Shown: positions 1-6,973 of the stretch, in pieces
Numbering within the stretch: position 1 is the stretch's first letter
Layout of the letters: every line of letters begins with the position of its first letter
DNA from: Dyadobacter alkalitolerans DSM 23607
Lineage (GTDB): Bacteria; Bacteroidota; Bacteroidia; Cytophagales; Spirosomataceae
Assembly: GCF_000428845.1 (NCBI RefSeq)
Contig: NZ_AUAS01000025.1
Location: 1 to 33,884, forward strand
Length of the DNA stretch: 33,884 nt
Reading direction: 5' to 3'
Position numbers and translations under genes: made by a program
The notes under the pieces: generated by a model
Databases searched by the model: none
Seen by the model: the letters and a program-made list of their open reading frames with translations, nothing else
What the model was told of the DNA's origin: nothing

Positions 1-298
1 CTTGAAGCTCGCGCTGAATTTTCTACGTTCCCTTTTCATAGTCAACTACTAAATTAGAAATTTTAGTAGCTGTCCAATTATTGGGGAGTATTATACTATC
101 ACGTTGCAAATCATTGCGCTAGGGCGCTTTTTGTAAAGGCTCTTAATATAATGACTTGGCTTGCCCATATCACCGGTGCTGAATTCAGTATTTAACATTC
201 CTTATTAGTATTGGTACCCGTAGCTTTGATAGCTACTATATATCCTTTATTCTTGCTTTTGTTTAGCTAACTAGTTGCTCTTAGGTAGAACTTCTTGC

Positions 299-352
299 AG
301 TGTTAGAATAAGTGCTTTAAGTAGCACTTAAATTAGTGCTGAAATCAGTTTG
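299..352. repeat. 12-bp-phased AGTGCT array, cluster 1
   Basis: Hexamers AGTGTT (299), AGTGCT (311), AGCACT (323), AGTGCT (335) and a degenerate AGTTTG (347) are spaced exactly 12 bp apart. The 311 and 323 copies form an inverted repeat with 8-bp arms, TAAGTGCT and AGCACTTA, around a 6-nt centre (309-330). This is a candidate binding array for the small ParA partner encoded at 2670-2945. Confidence 0.7.
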
Positions 353-716
353 ATGTAAATTTCTTATACCAACGAGCAAATAAAACAAGGGCACATTAAA
401 AGCTTGCCTATTCACAGCAGCGAATTAAGGGGTTGTCGGCCCATTAAACCTTCTCCTACCATTCCCTATTAATATGGCACTCTGCCGATTGACCATTTAC
501 TTATATATTGGTTAAAATGGTCATCCCTATGCACTACCACCGATTTCTCCATTTAGATCTGAGTGTATACTTTCTTGTTAAGCCTCTCAAACGAGTAGTG
601 ACTTTGAACATATTATTTTTTAAACTCGCTAATGAATTTGCCGCTCGTATCCCTGATCATCCTTTCGCCTGCCATGTGGCGATCTATGGATTGCAATAGC
701 CTTTGGCAAGATTTCT

Positions 717-746
717 AGTACTAGTTCATGCACTATAACAAGTGCT
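717..746. repeat. 12-bp-phased array, cluster 2
   Basis: AGTACT (717), TGCACT (729) and AGTGCT (741) lie at an exact 12-bp spacing. This is the unit-A counterpart of the cluster at 1465-1506. Confidence 0.5.
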
Positions 747-1041
747 TTTTTGGACCGCTGCCGTAGATGTATTTTTTGTTCCGTTATTTTAGATTAATTT
801 ATAGTGTTTAACCTTTTTTCTTCAAGGACATGGCTCCTTGTATTATTATGTTACTATATGTTGCCGGCCTTTGCTAATTGGCATATTGAATGGCAAACTA
901 ACCGTACCAAAGCCGTGCTGAATTCAGTATTTTAGATCCCTATTAGGTATAGTACTCGTAAACATTGACGCTGCTTAAATCCATACATTTATTCTGGTCT
1001 TTGCTTAGCTAAGCAAGTAGCCCTTAAGTAGGCCTTCATGC

Positions 1042-1095
1042 AGTGTTAGAATAGGTGCTTTAAACAGCACCTAAACTAGTGCTGAAATTAGTTCG
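1042..1095. repeat. 12-bp-phased array, cluster 3
   Basis: AGTGTT (1042), GGTGCT (1054), AGCACC (1066), AGTGCT (1078) and a degenerate AGTTCG (1090) keep the 12-bp period. The inverted repeat TAGGTGCT / AGCACCTA (1052-1073) differs from the unit-A copy by one base in each arm, and the two changes are complementary, so the symmetry is preserved. Confidence 0.7.
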
Positions 1096-1464
1096 GTGAG
1101 AATTTTCTGTGCTAACGAGTAAATAATACGGCAGCACAAAAAGCTTGCATATTCGCAACATCGATCAAGGGGTCATAGGCCGTTAAACCTTCCCCTCCCC
1201 TCCCCTCCCCTATCAATTGGCCGATCGGTCAGTTGATCATTTACTTATTTATTGTTGAAAATGGTCATCCATATGCACTACCGCCGGTTTTTCCATTTAG
1301 ATTCGAGTGTACGCACTTTCTTGTTTAGGCTAATGAACGAGTGGCGACTTGGCAACAATTTATTTTTATAAACTCGCTAATGATTTCCTAGCTTTGAACC
1401 CTTATCATCCTATTGCCTACCCTACTTCCGATTTATGGGCAGCAATAGCCCTTGCTCTACTTTT

Positions 1465-1506
1465 AGTACTATATTTAGTACTGAAAACAGTGCTAAATAT
1501 AGTATT
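1465..1506. repeat. 12-bp-phased array, cluster 4
   Basis: AGTACT (1465), AGTACT (1477), AGTGCT (1489) and AGTATT (1501) are spaced exactly 12 bp apart. Confidence 0.55.
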
Positions 1507-1707
1507 ACATCTACCATATTATATCCGTTATGTTATTCTAGGTTAGTTTTTGATCTTTAATCGTATTCGAAGGACATGGCTATGTCTCCTAATATTATCA
1601 TTTTAATACATGTTGGGGCATTAGCTAACTGGTATTGTATTTAAGTCGTCCTTAGGTGAAAGAATGCACTAAAACTCATGTTGAACCACTATTCTAATAC
1701 ACAGTAT

Positions 1708-1800
1708 ATTAGTGCTAAAAACAGTGTCTTTTCTCGCACTCTTACTAGTGTTGAAGCTAGTGTCTTAACTAGCACTTTTACTGGTGTTAAAACTAGTGTT
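1708..1800. repeat. 12-bp-phased array, cluster 5 (eight copies; candidate parS)
   Basis: This is the longest cluster. Eight hexamers start at 1711, 1723, 1735, 1747, 1759, 1771, 1783 and 1795 (AGTGCT, AGTGTC, CGCACT, AGTGTT, AGTGTC, AGCACT, GGTGTT, AGTGTT). In the later copies the conserved core extends to 9 bp, ACTAGTGTT, with 3-nt spacers. Some copies are inverted. The array ends about 235 bp before parA, where type Ib partition centromeres usually lie. A parS role is inferred from position and periodicity. Confidence 0.75.
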
Positions 1801-1843
1801 GTATCTTGAACTCGATCTTCGGCTTTGTGGTAGCTCCAAAATA

Positions 1844-1956
1844 AGCACTGATTTTAGTGCTAAATAGATTATTGATTTAGCGCTAAATGACCTAGAAGTC
1901 CACTCAAACTACCTAATAGCTTATTTAAGTGATAAAACAGTGCTGGAAACAGTACA
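1844..1956. repeat. 12-bp-phased array, cluster 6 and outliers
   Basis: AGCACT (1844) and AGTGCT (1856) form another inverted pair with a 6-nt centre, in the opposite order to cluster 1. AGTGCT (1939) and AGTACA (1951) repeat the 12-bp spacing closer to parA. A near palindrome TTTAGCGCTAAA lies at 1876-1887. Confidence 0.5.
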
Positions 1957-2035
1957 AATAAACACACTAAATACGGCATTTGTTTTTGTGTAGGACTTTG
2001 CATTAATTGCAGTATAATTTTTAACACAAGAACCA

Positions 2036-2698
2036 GTGGTAATATCTTTCAATTCAATTAAGGGTGGAGTAGGTAAAAGTACCCTTGCCACAACAATGGC
2101 TGGATGGCTCGCAAGCCATGGAAAAGATGTGTTACTTGTAGATGGCGATGATCAGGAAACATCTTCAGATTTTACAGCATGGCGTGAGCAAACACTTGGA
2201 AATACGGGTTATACGCTGGTCAATATGACGGGCGCAAATCTTCGAAAGCAAGTTGAAGCTATGAAGCCCAAGTATGATCATATAATTATAGACACGGGTG
2301 GGAGGGACACCACCAGCCAACGGGCAGCATTGTCAGTTGCTGATGTATCTATGATACCGTTTGTGCCACGTAGTTTTGACCTATGGACGATCACCAAAGT
2401 AACCGATCTTATCGATGAGATTCAATCAATAAGGGCTGAGCCGTTAATTGCGTATACATTTTTGAGCCGCGCTGATATTCGCAGTGCTGACAATCGCGAT
2501 GTCGCCGAAGCTCTGTCGCAAGTTTCTCAGCTAACGTATTTGGCATATCCAATTAGCAACCGTAAAGCTATAAGCAATGCTGCTGGTTTAGGATTAACGC
2601 CCTTTGAAGGAGACAATATAGATCGAAAAGCAACTAAGGAAATAGAGGACTTATTTAACCGTGTTTTAAATGGCAACGACATTACCACCACCACGTAA
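2036..2698 (+). CDS. parA: ParA-type partition ATPase
   Basis: 220-aa ParA/MinD-family ATPase without an N-terminal DNA-binding domain, so of the short type Ib kind. It would form dynamic ATP-dependent patterns on the nucleoid that move plasmid copies apart. The deviant Walker A motif KGGVGKST is at residues 9-16, a DGDDQETSSDF switch region (as in Walker A') near 36-46, and an IIIDTGG Walker B-like strand near 83-89. The start is GTG at 2036, which places the P-loop at the usual distance from the N-terminus. The end overlaps the next gene by 29 bp in another frame, so the two are probably translationally coupled. The family call is firm; the role in this plasmid is inferred from the adjoining partner gene, rep and iterons. 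Confidence 0.92.
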   Translation: MVISFNSIKGGVGKSTLATTMAGWLASHGKDVLLVDGDDQETSSDFTAWREQTLGNTGYTLVNMTGANLRKQVEAMKPKYDHIIIDTGGRDTTSQRAALSVADVSMIPFVPRSFDLWTITKVTDLIDEIQSIRAEPLIAYTFLSRADIRSADNRDVAEALSQVSQLTYLAYPISNRKAISNAAGLGLTPFEGDNIDRKATKEIEDLFNRVLNGNDITTTT

Positions 2699-2945
2699 AC
2701 CGAAAGTGACGGAAGCTGATATCGAGGCAGTCATCAACAAAGGGGGAAGCACTATTAAAGAATCTGTTCCCAGCGATCCCGAAAAAGCAAAGCATATTAA
2801 TGTGCGGCTGACTGGTCAGATTATTAGCGAGATTGATAATCGACGACTGCGGCGCCCTCGTAGGCCGGGATCTCCCAAGCCAGGAATTAGTATACACGAT
2901 TGGATCGTTGAAGCCGTTTTGGAAAAGCTTGAAAGCGAAAAATAG
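2670..2945 (+). CDS. small ParA partner, probable DNA-binding centromere protein
   Basis: 91-aa basic protein whose start lies inside the end of parA. The N-terminal part is disordered and proline/lysine-rich (PPPRKPK). From about residue 42 a strand-like segment, HINVRLTGQIISEID, is followed by a basic loop (RRLRRPRRPG) and a helix (ISIHDWIVEAVLEKL). This layout fits the ribbon-helix-helix partners of type Ib ParA proteins, but I cannot confirm the fold. Known proteins of this class bind short direct or inverted repeats near the par operon and repress it. The 12-bp arrays upstream of parA and just after this gene are the obvious candidate targets. The function is inferred from context. Confidence 0.75.
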   Translation: MATTLPPPRKPKVTEADIEAVINKGGSTIKESVPSDPEKAKHINVRLTGQIISEIDNRRLRRPRRPGSPKPGISIHDWIVEAVLEKLESEK

Positions 2946-2985
2946 TGCTGTTTTTGGTGTCTAAAACAGTACTAGAATGAGTGTT
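2944..2985 (+). promoter_or_regulatory. 12-bp-phased operator array over the rep start
   Basis: AGTGCT (2944), GGTGTC (2956), AGTACT (2968) and AGTGTT (2980) repeat the hexamer and the exact 12-bp spacing seen upstream of parA. Within the array, AGTGCTGTTTT and AAAACAGTACT form an 11-bp inverted repeat with one mismatch. The array begins inside the partner gene's stop codon and covers the ATG at 2977. It is probably an operator where the partition protein, or Rep, controls rep expression. Confidence 0.6.
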
Positions 2986-4134
2986 GTAAACCTGTTTATC
3001 ATGGAGGAAAATGAGAGAGCTCCTGTAGGGGGCGTTATTACTGATAATGCCCAATCCGACTTTTTTTTAAGTCGGATTGATAGAAGTGTTGCAGATAATC
3101 TAAACGATATAAGAAAATCCTTTGGCGAAGATGCCGGGATAGTAAAAGATTTTATTGTATTTATTAGCAAAAATCTGAAGAAGGATCTTTTTGGTTATAC
3201 CAAATTCACATTGAAGGATTTTTGTAAGGAGTCGGGTCGAAATAGACAGGACTTAGCGAGAAAGCATCCGCATTTTGTAGCCAATCCTAAGGCTCCTATT
3301 CCAGAGTACTTCGGACATGAGTTTGTATCTGTTTTTGATTACGCACTTTTCAATATGCTTCAAAAGAATATAATCTTTGCCAAGTCGTATGTTGTTAACA
3401 CAAAAAATGAGGTAATCCAACTTAAGAATTTTCCGATTCTTAAGGATATTAAACTTAATCTGAATCGACAATCAAATACAATAAAGATTTACGAGATTAG
3501 AATCTCAGATGAATGGCTTGATGGCTTTATTAGTCGCTACTACACTATCGAAACAAACGGCTACCCAAAAATTGGCAAAGGTAGGGGAGGAGACGGTAGA
3601 AAAAGCCTTTATCTGATTCTTCAAAGAACAAGACATCAACTACTTAGCCAGAGAGAAACGACAGCTCGATTTTCAGTTGACTATTTGGCCGATCTGGCAG
3701 AATTGGAGGTTGAGGAGAACCGGTTTAGGAAAAAATCTTTAAAAAGAATACTTGATTTCTTTCTGGAAAAAGGTGATTTCCCTTTCTCTTATAGATTTGT
3801 AAAAGGAGATCCGTCAAAAGCGTATCAGGAGGAATATTGGGTCGAGCTGGACTTTTCAAGTTCCGTGAACATCATATCTCTGTCAGAAAAGAGGGGAGAT
3901 CACTTATTCTTTAATTCTCTTATTGTTGAACTGAGGAACGCTTTCAATTCAAAGCATTCAAAAGTAGCAATCAAGGATGAAACAGATGTGTTTCAGCGCT
4001 GGTTAACTAATGGAGATGCTGACACAGATACCAAAGCTGAAATTCTGATTTCGGCGTATTATAAGGCATACAATCAGCAAATTACGCGTGTCCAGGCTAA
4101 AAAATATATAAGAGACGGCTTTCTGAATAGGTAG
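2977..4134 (+). CDS. plasmid replication initiator (Rep_3/RepB-like)
   Basis: 385-aa protein (377 aa if translation starts at the ATG at 3001, MEENERAP). It is likely a Rep initiator of the two-winged-helix Rep_3 type found on iteron plasmids. Visible elements are a helix-turn-helix-like segment near residues 77-95 (FTLKDFCKESGRNRQDLA), a basic linker GKGRGGDGRKSLYLILQRTR near 197-216, and a second winged-helix-like region near 227-270. Size fits the family. Twelve iterons begin immediately after the stop codon, which is strong context for this call. The 2977 ATG lies inside a 12-bp operator array, so 3001 may be the real start. Neither candidate has a clear Shine-Dalgarno site. Confidence 0.8.
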   Translation: MSVVNLFIMEENERAPVGGVITDNAQSDFFLSRIDRSVADNLNDIRKSFGEDAGIVKDFIVFISKNLKKDLFGYTKFTLKDFCKESGRNRQDLARKHPHFVANPKAPIPEYFGHEFVSVFDYALFNMLQKNIIFAKSYVVNTKNEVIQLKNFPILKDIKLNLNRQSNTIKIYEIRISDEWLDGFISRYYTIETNGYPKIGKGRGGDGRKSLYLILQRTRHQLLSQRETTARFSVDYLADLAELEVEENRFRKKSLKRILDFFLEKGDFPFSYRFVKGDPSKAYQEEYWVELDFSSSVNIISLSEKRGDHLFFNSLIVELRNAFNSKHSKVAIKDETDVFQRWLTNGDADTDTKAEILISAYYKAYNQQITRVQAKKYIRDGFLNR

Positions 4135-4616
4135 TGCTGTCGAGTATTGCCACAAATCGTAAGAATTTACTTCATTAATATACTTATGTTTAGGTAGAGA
4201 CCCGCTATGCTGTCGAGTATTGTCTCATTCTGAGCAGTAGTTAAATGTAATTTTCACTTCAAATTAGCTTCTGGGGCTTAATTTAAGGTGTGATGTAATA
4301 TCAAATCATTGTTCTGGAAATGCTGTCGAGTATTGCCACAAGTACTGTCTTCGATTGACTATACAGTAAACTTAATTGCTGTCGAGTGTTGCCACAAACT
4401 TGTCGAGTGTTGCCACGAACCTGTCGAGTAGTGGAACATTGCTGTCGAGTATTGTCACTTTGCTGTCGGTAATTGCCTCATAAAGACATAATGCTGTCGA
4501 CTTTCGCCACTTTGGTGTCGAGTATAGCCACAAATAGTAGGGTACTGTCGGGTATTGCCACACTAAATATGGGCTCTAGACGCTTTGAGCAATGATTGCT
4601 GTCGAGTATTGCCACT
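4135..4616 (+). repeat. iteron array (~12 copies), probable origin
   Basis: About twelve direct repeats with core TGTCGAGTATTGCCAC begin near 4135, 4208, 4321, 4377, 4400, 4421, 4440, 4461, 4492, 4513, 4543 and 4597. The first starts on the base after the rep stop codon. Copies at 4377-4562 are closely packed at roughly 20-30 bp; the outer ones are spaced widely. Some are degenerate (4421, 4461, 4492), others nearly perfect (4135, 4321, 4597). All are in one orientation. Such repeats bind the cognate Rep protein in iteron plasmids. The lack of regular unique spacers rules out CRISPR. Confidence 0.88.
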
Positions 4617-4834
4617 ATATATATAGAGACATATAAAAAACTATACAGGGATAAAAAAGAAAATCGGTATTCGCTCCTACGTCACTCATCTCATATTTTA
4701 TATGCCTCACACACAAAAAACGGCCTGCGTCGCTACGCGCACGCCAAAAAAAGGCAATGAGGTATTTGTCTTTGCTACACTAAGTAAATTTAATTTTTTA
4801 GAGTCTAGCAATGAATTGTGACTTTCCAAATAAG
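4612..4834. other. AT-rich origin segment and GC-rich imperfect hairpin
   Basis: Directly after the last iteron is a strongly AT-rich stretch (about 4612-4680, TATATATATAGAG then A-runs), as expected for a DNA-unwinding element. At about 4722-4752 a GC-rich imperfect hairpin (GCGT-CGCT-ACGC core) is flanked by A-runs on both sides. No gene is visible. The origin role is inferred from the rep-iteron context. Confidence 0.5.
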
Positions 4835-5032
4835 TTACTTAAGTAGGGGGAGGGAGGCGTTTAAACTAACTTTATAGTTATATTGTGTTTCTTCCGCCTG
4901 TGCCTTTTTGTCAGTTTTAAATATCTCCGTTATATAATGTTCCACGTAGACAAGCTTTTCGCCTAACTTGCGAAGGATTACACAAGATCCTTCATAAATC
5001 TTATAAAGAGAAACCTGGTTATCGGAATCCAT
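4835..5032 (-). CDS. possible small hypothetical protein
   Basis: 65-codon frame divergent from the resolvase gene. The sequence MDSDNQVSLYKIYEGSCVILRKLGEKLVYVEHY has protein-like composition and alternating hydrophobic residues, with a Lys/Glu-rich C-terminal part. I do not recognise a family. There is no clear ribosome-binding site. It may be a chance open frame in AT-rich DNA. Confidence 0.3.
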   Translation of the reverse strand: MDSDNQVSLYKIYEGSCVILRKLGEKLVYVEHYITEIFKTDKKAQAEETQYNYKVSLNASLPLLK

Positions 5033-5094
5033 AAGTCTACTAGGCAGTTATTTAAATTTATATATTTAACCCAGGTTATCAAAAAGGGTATGAT

Positions 5095-5152
5095 AAATTC
5101 AGATAAATTATACCTGTGAATCAGCAATTTATAAATCTGAATTTTATATTTG
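5095..5152 (+). promoter_or_regulatory. resolvase upstream region: inverted repeat and -7 element
   Basis: 10-bp arms AAATTCAGAT (5095-5104) and ATCTGAATTT (5135-5144) lie just upstream of the serine recombinase. The sequence TATATTTG (5145-5152) matches the Bacteroidota -7 consensus TAnnTTTG, but no clear -33 TTTG is seen at the right distance. The inverted repeat could be part of a res site or an autoregulatory operator. Confidence 0.35.
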
Positions 5153-5182
5153 CAAAGGAGTTCCTTTTTGATAGGCAATTAA

Positions 5183-5791
5183 ATGAAAAAGCAAGAGAGT
5201 ATCACCAAACGGGTTGCCTTGTATGCAAGGGTATCTATCCTGGATAAAGGGCAGGATCCGGAAACTCAGTTGAGCCAGTTAAGGGACTATGCCCAAAGGC
5301 GAGACTTTGAAATCATCGGGGAGTTTATAGACTACGCTTACGGGACAACCCAGGACAGGATCCAGTACAAATTGATGATGGCAGCCGCCAAAAAGAGAAA
5401 GCTCGATGTTGTTTTGGTTTGGCGGTATGACCGGTTTGCCAGATCAACCCAAGCACTGGTCAATGCTATGAAGGAGTTTCAGAGTATGGGAATTGATTTC
5501 ATCTCCTATCAGGAGAATATAGATACCACCACACCGACCGGTGAGCTGATATTTCATGTGATGGCTTCATTGGCACAATTTGAGAGTTCTCTGATCAGCC
5601 AGCGGGTAAAAGCCGGAATGGCCAGGGCAAAGGCACAAGGAAAGCGTATTTCCAGACCTCCTTTGCCTATCCATCAACAACGGCAAATTTTTGAGCTGCA
5701 ACAGCAAGGCCTATCTATGAATAGAATCTCTAAGCAGCTGGGAATAGCATATGGTACAGTGTATAACTATGCCTCAAAGCTAAAAATATAG
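5183..5791 (+). CDS. serine recombinase (resolvase/invertase family)
   Basis: 202-aa small serine recombinase. The catalytic serine is S18 in YARVS. The conserved WRYDRFARS motif is at 80-88, followed by the long helix E region (about 100-140) and a C-terminal helix-turn-helix (about 155-200: RQIFELQQQGLSMNRISKQLGIAYGTVYNY). This is the normal length for Tn3-type resolvases and plasmid multimer resolvases. It could resolve Tn3 cointegrates (Tn3 ends lie at 6627-6748) or plasmid multimers. A broken second copy lies at 6540-6600. An inverted repeat directly upstream may be its site. Confidence 0.9.
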   Translation: MKKQESITKRVALYARVSILDKGQDPETQLSQLRDYAQRRDFEIIGEFIDYAYGTTQDRIQYKLMMAAAKKRKLDVVLVWRYDRFARSTQALVNAMKEFQSMGIDFISYQENIDTTTPTGELIFHVMASLAQFESSLISQRVKAGMARAKAQGKRISRPPLPIHQQRQIFELQQQGLSMNRISKQLGIAYGTVYNYASKLKI

Positions 5792-5852
5792 CGACTGCTG
5801 CGGTTTCCCAACACCATTTTGTGAAAAACAAACAGGCTCTTTTATTTATGGC

Positions 5853-6422
5853 ATGAAAAAAATATCTAAAGCACAATTTTGGGACTATTTTATATTGATA
5901 GCCAGAATATGGTTAGGATATACGCTAATACGATATGGTTATTCGAAACTGACTGACGGGCAGTTTGGGGTAACCAAGGAGACAATGAATCTACCTTTGA
6001 AAGAGATCGATTTATTAAGGTTATCTTGGTATCTGGCTGATCATGAACCTTTCAAATCTTTTATAGGGATCTCTCAAATAATAGCGGCGATTTTACTTAT
6101 TTATAATCGGACCATAATTTTGGGTGCATTTATATCCATTCCTATTTGGCTAAATATACTGATGTGGGATATGACATTTATGGGACTTTATACTCCATTT
6201 ACAATCAGAATTCCATTTTATGTACTATTAACTGTTATGATATTATGGCATTACAAGAGCAAAGTTGTGCCTGCCGTTAAAAGTTTCATTGATGGAACAA
6301 CAACACGATTTAAATACCCCCTTTGGGCATATTTACTTTTACCTGTTTTTGGATTGTGTTTAGAACTGATAGGAGCAATTCCTATTGCCGTAATTAATCT
6401 GTTCAAGCAACTAATTAAATAG
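5853..6422 (+). CDS. DoxX-like integral membrane protein
   Basis: 189-aa hydrophobic protein. The first segment, ARIWLGYTLIRYGYSKLTDGQFG (about 17-39), has the R-x-x-x-G-x...KL-G pattern of DoxX-family membrane proteins. Further membrane segments lie near 69-88, 91-113, 118-136 and 158-180. It sits in the inner membrane; no biochemical role can be read from the sequence. It follows the resolvase by 61 bp and may be cargo of a Tn3-type element. The DoxX assignment rests on pattern and topology. Confidence 0.6.
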   Translation: MKKISKAQFWDYFILIARIWLGYTLIRYGYSKLTDGQFGVTKETMNLPLKEIDLLRLSWYLADHEPFKSFIGISQIIAAILLIYNRTIILGAFISIPIWLNILMWDMTFMGLYTPFTIRIPFYVLLTVMILWHYKSKVVPAVKSFIDGTTTRFKYPLWAYLLLPVFGLCLELIGAIPIAVINLFKQLIK

Positions 6423-6626
6423 AGACTTATTTTATTAGGCCGGGAGTCACTTACGGTAAAGAAATAATTCCAACCGTGCTACGGCCGCCCCTATTTTCCA
6501 CGGTCCGTGGCTGCGGACCAGTTGTAATGAACCTCAAAAGCAAGGGTCCCGACTTTGGATAAAGGCCAGGATCTGGAACACAGCTGAACCAGTTAAGGAA
6601 CCTCCCTTTAAACTAAAAACGTAGTT
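6423..6626. other. intergenic remnant DNA with hairpins
   Basis: No intact gene. It contains overlapping small palindromes: CCACGG-T-CCGTGG (6498-6510), and GGTCCG with CGGACC around a 6-nt loop (6502-6519). A fragment of the resolvase gene follows (6540-6600). The stretch appears to be debris from transposon insertions. Confidence 0.5.
6540..6600 (+). pseudogene. resolvase gene fragment
   Basis: About 60 bp match the intact resolvase at about 5228-5288: both contain GGATAAAGG-CAGGATC-GGAA and GAACCAGTTAAGG-like stretches. In frame it reads ARVPTLDKGQDLEHS and then a stop, caused by a lost base relative to the intact gene, and the homology stops soon after. It is a leftover of a second, related resolvase. 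Confidence 0.65.
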
Positions 6627-6664
6627 GACTGGCGCATGTTTTGCCCGCTTGCAACGAAAACCCT
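6627..6664 (-). mobile_element. Tn3-family end-like sequence 1
   Basis: Read on the minus strand from 6664, this 38-bp stretch starts AGGGTTTTCGTTGCAAGCGG and is about half identical to the intact Tn3-type end at 9019-9056, with the conserved GGGTT start and an internal GG-C-AAA block. Its outer end faces right, so the element would have extended left. Confidence 0.45.
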
Positions 6665-6685
6665 GCTAAGGAAAAGGAATAATTT

Positions 6686-6723
6686 CAAACCGCTATTTTT
6701 CGTCCATTTGTAACGACAACCTC
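6686..6723 (-). mobile_element. Tn3-family end-like sequence 2
   Basis: Read on the minus strand from 6723, this 38-bp stretch starts GAGGTTGTCGTTACAAATGG and matches about two thirds of positions of the end at 9019-9056, including AAATGGAC. Its outer end faces right and abuts end sequence 3 exactly, as if one element inserted into, or deleted, the tip of another. Confidence 0.55.
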
Positions 6724-6748
6724 TAAATGGACAAAGAATTACGCTAAG
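6724..6748 (+). mobile_element. truncated Tn3-family terminal repeat (left end)
   Basis: These 25 bp (26 bp with 6749) are an exact inverted copy of 9018-9043, the inner part of the intact end at 9019-9056. The outermost 13 bp are replaced by end sequence 2. Together the pair bounds a ~2.3-kb element (6724-9056) carrying a serine hydrolase gene and a transposase remnant. Confidence 0.75.
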
Positions 6749-6973
6749 CCGAATGCCGGTCGAGAATTCAGTCTTTCTAGCGCCCATAGCGATCAATGGG
6801 CTTAATACTATCCGGAACATTTTGTAAAACGTCCTGAGGCTCCTAATCTGAAAAGAATTTATGATCTCAGCTGTGGTATGATGAGTAATTGGGTTCTTCA
6901 AAATGTGCTATCTTCTGGTATTTTAGAACCAGACCTTTGGGCCGCTGCAGTTCTAATTTTAATTTAACCCAAT

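Larger units (their letters stand above)
176..1640. repeat. diverged tandem duplication, two units of ~745 bp
   Basis: Unit A (about 176-890) and unit B (about 915-1640) are homologous along their length. Anchors include GTGCTGAATTCAGTATT (176 and 915), AATGGTCATCC (about 516 and 1260), AAACTCGCTAATGA (622 and 1370) and AAGGACATGGCT (824 and 1570). Offsets drift from 739 to 748, so small indels have accumulated. Each unit carries two of the 12-bp-phased hexamer arrays. The copies are clearly diverged, so the duplication is not recent. The outer limits are approximate. Confidence 0.8.
1..2035. other. AT-rich gene-free region upstream of parA
   Basis: About 2 kb with no convincing gene. The two open frames of about 63 codons (508-699 and 1349-1546) have unnatural composition and lie in homologous parts of a duplicated non-coding unit. 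The DNA is AT-rich and full of AGTGCT/AGCACT hexamers arranged with a 12-bp period (separate entries). Its position directly upstream of a parA-partner operon suggests a centromere/partition region; that role is inference. Confidence 0.7.

Noticed and set aside
508..1546. Two open frames (508-699 and 1349-1546) sharing a KLAN-x-F...P-x-HP-x-A pattern
   Set aside because: They lie in homologous parts of the duplicated non-coding unit, start at unrelated points, and have no ribosome-binding site or plausible composition. The shared pattern follows from DNA homology.
4135..4616. Repeated ~20-bp units considered as a CRISPR array
   Set aside because: Spacing is irregular and the repeats are degenerate. 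They directly follow a replication initiator gene, which fits iterons, and no cas gene is present.
6608..6901. 97-codon minus-strand frame
   Set aside because: It crosses the stacked Tn3 ends, which explain the sequence better; the composition is not protein-like.
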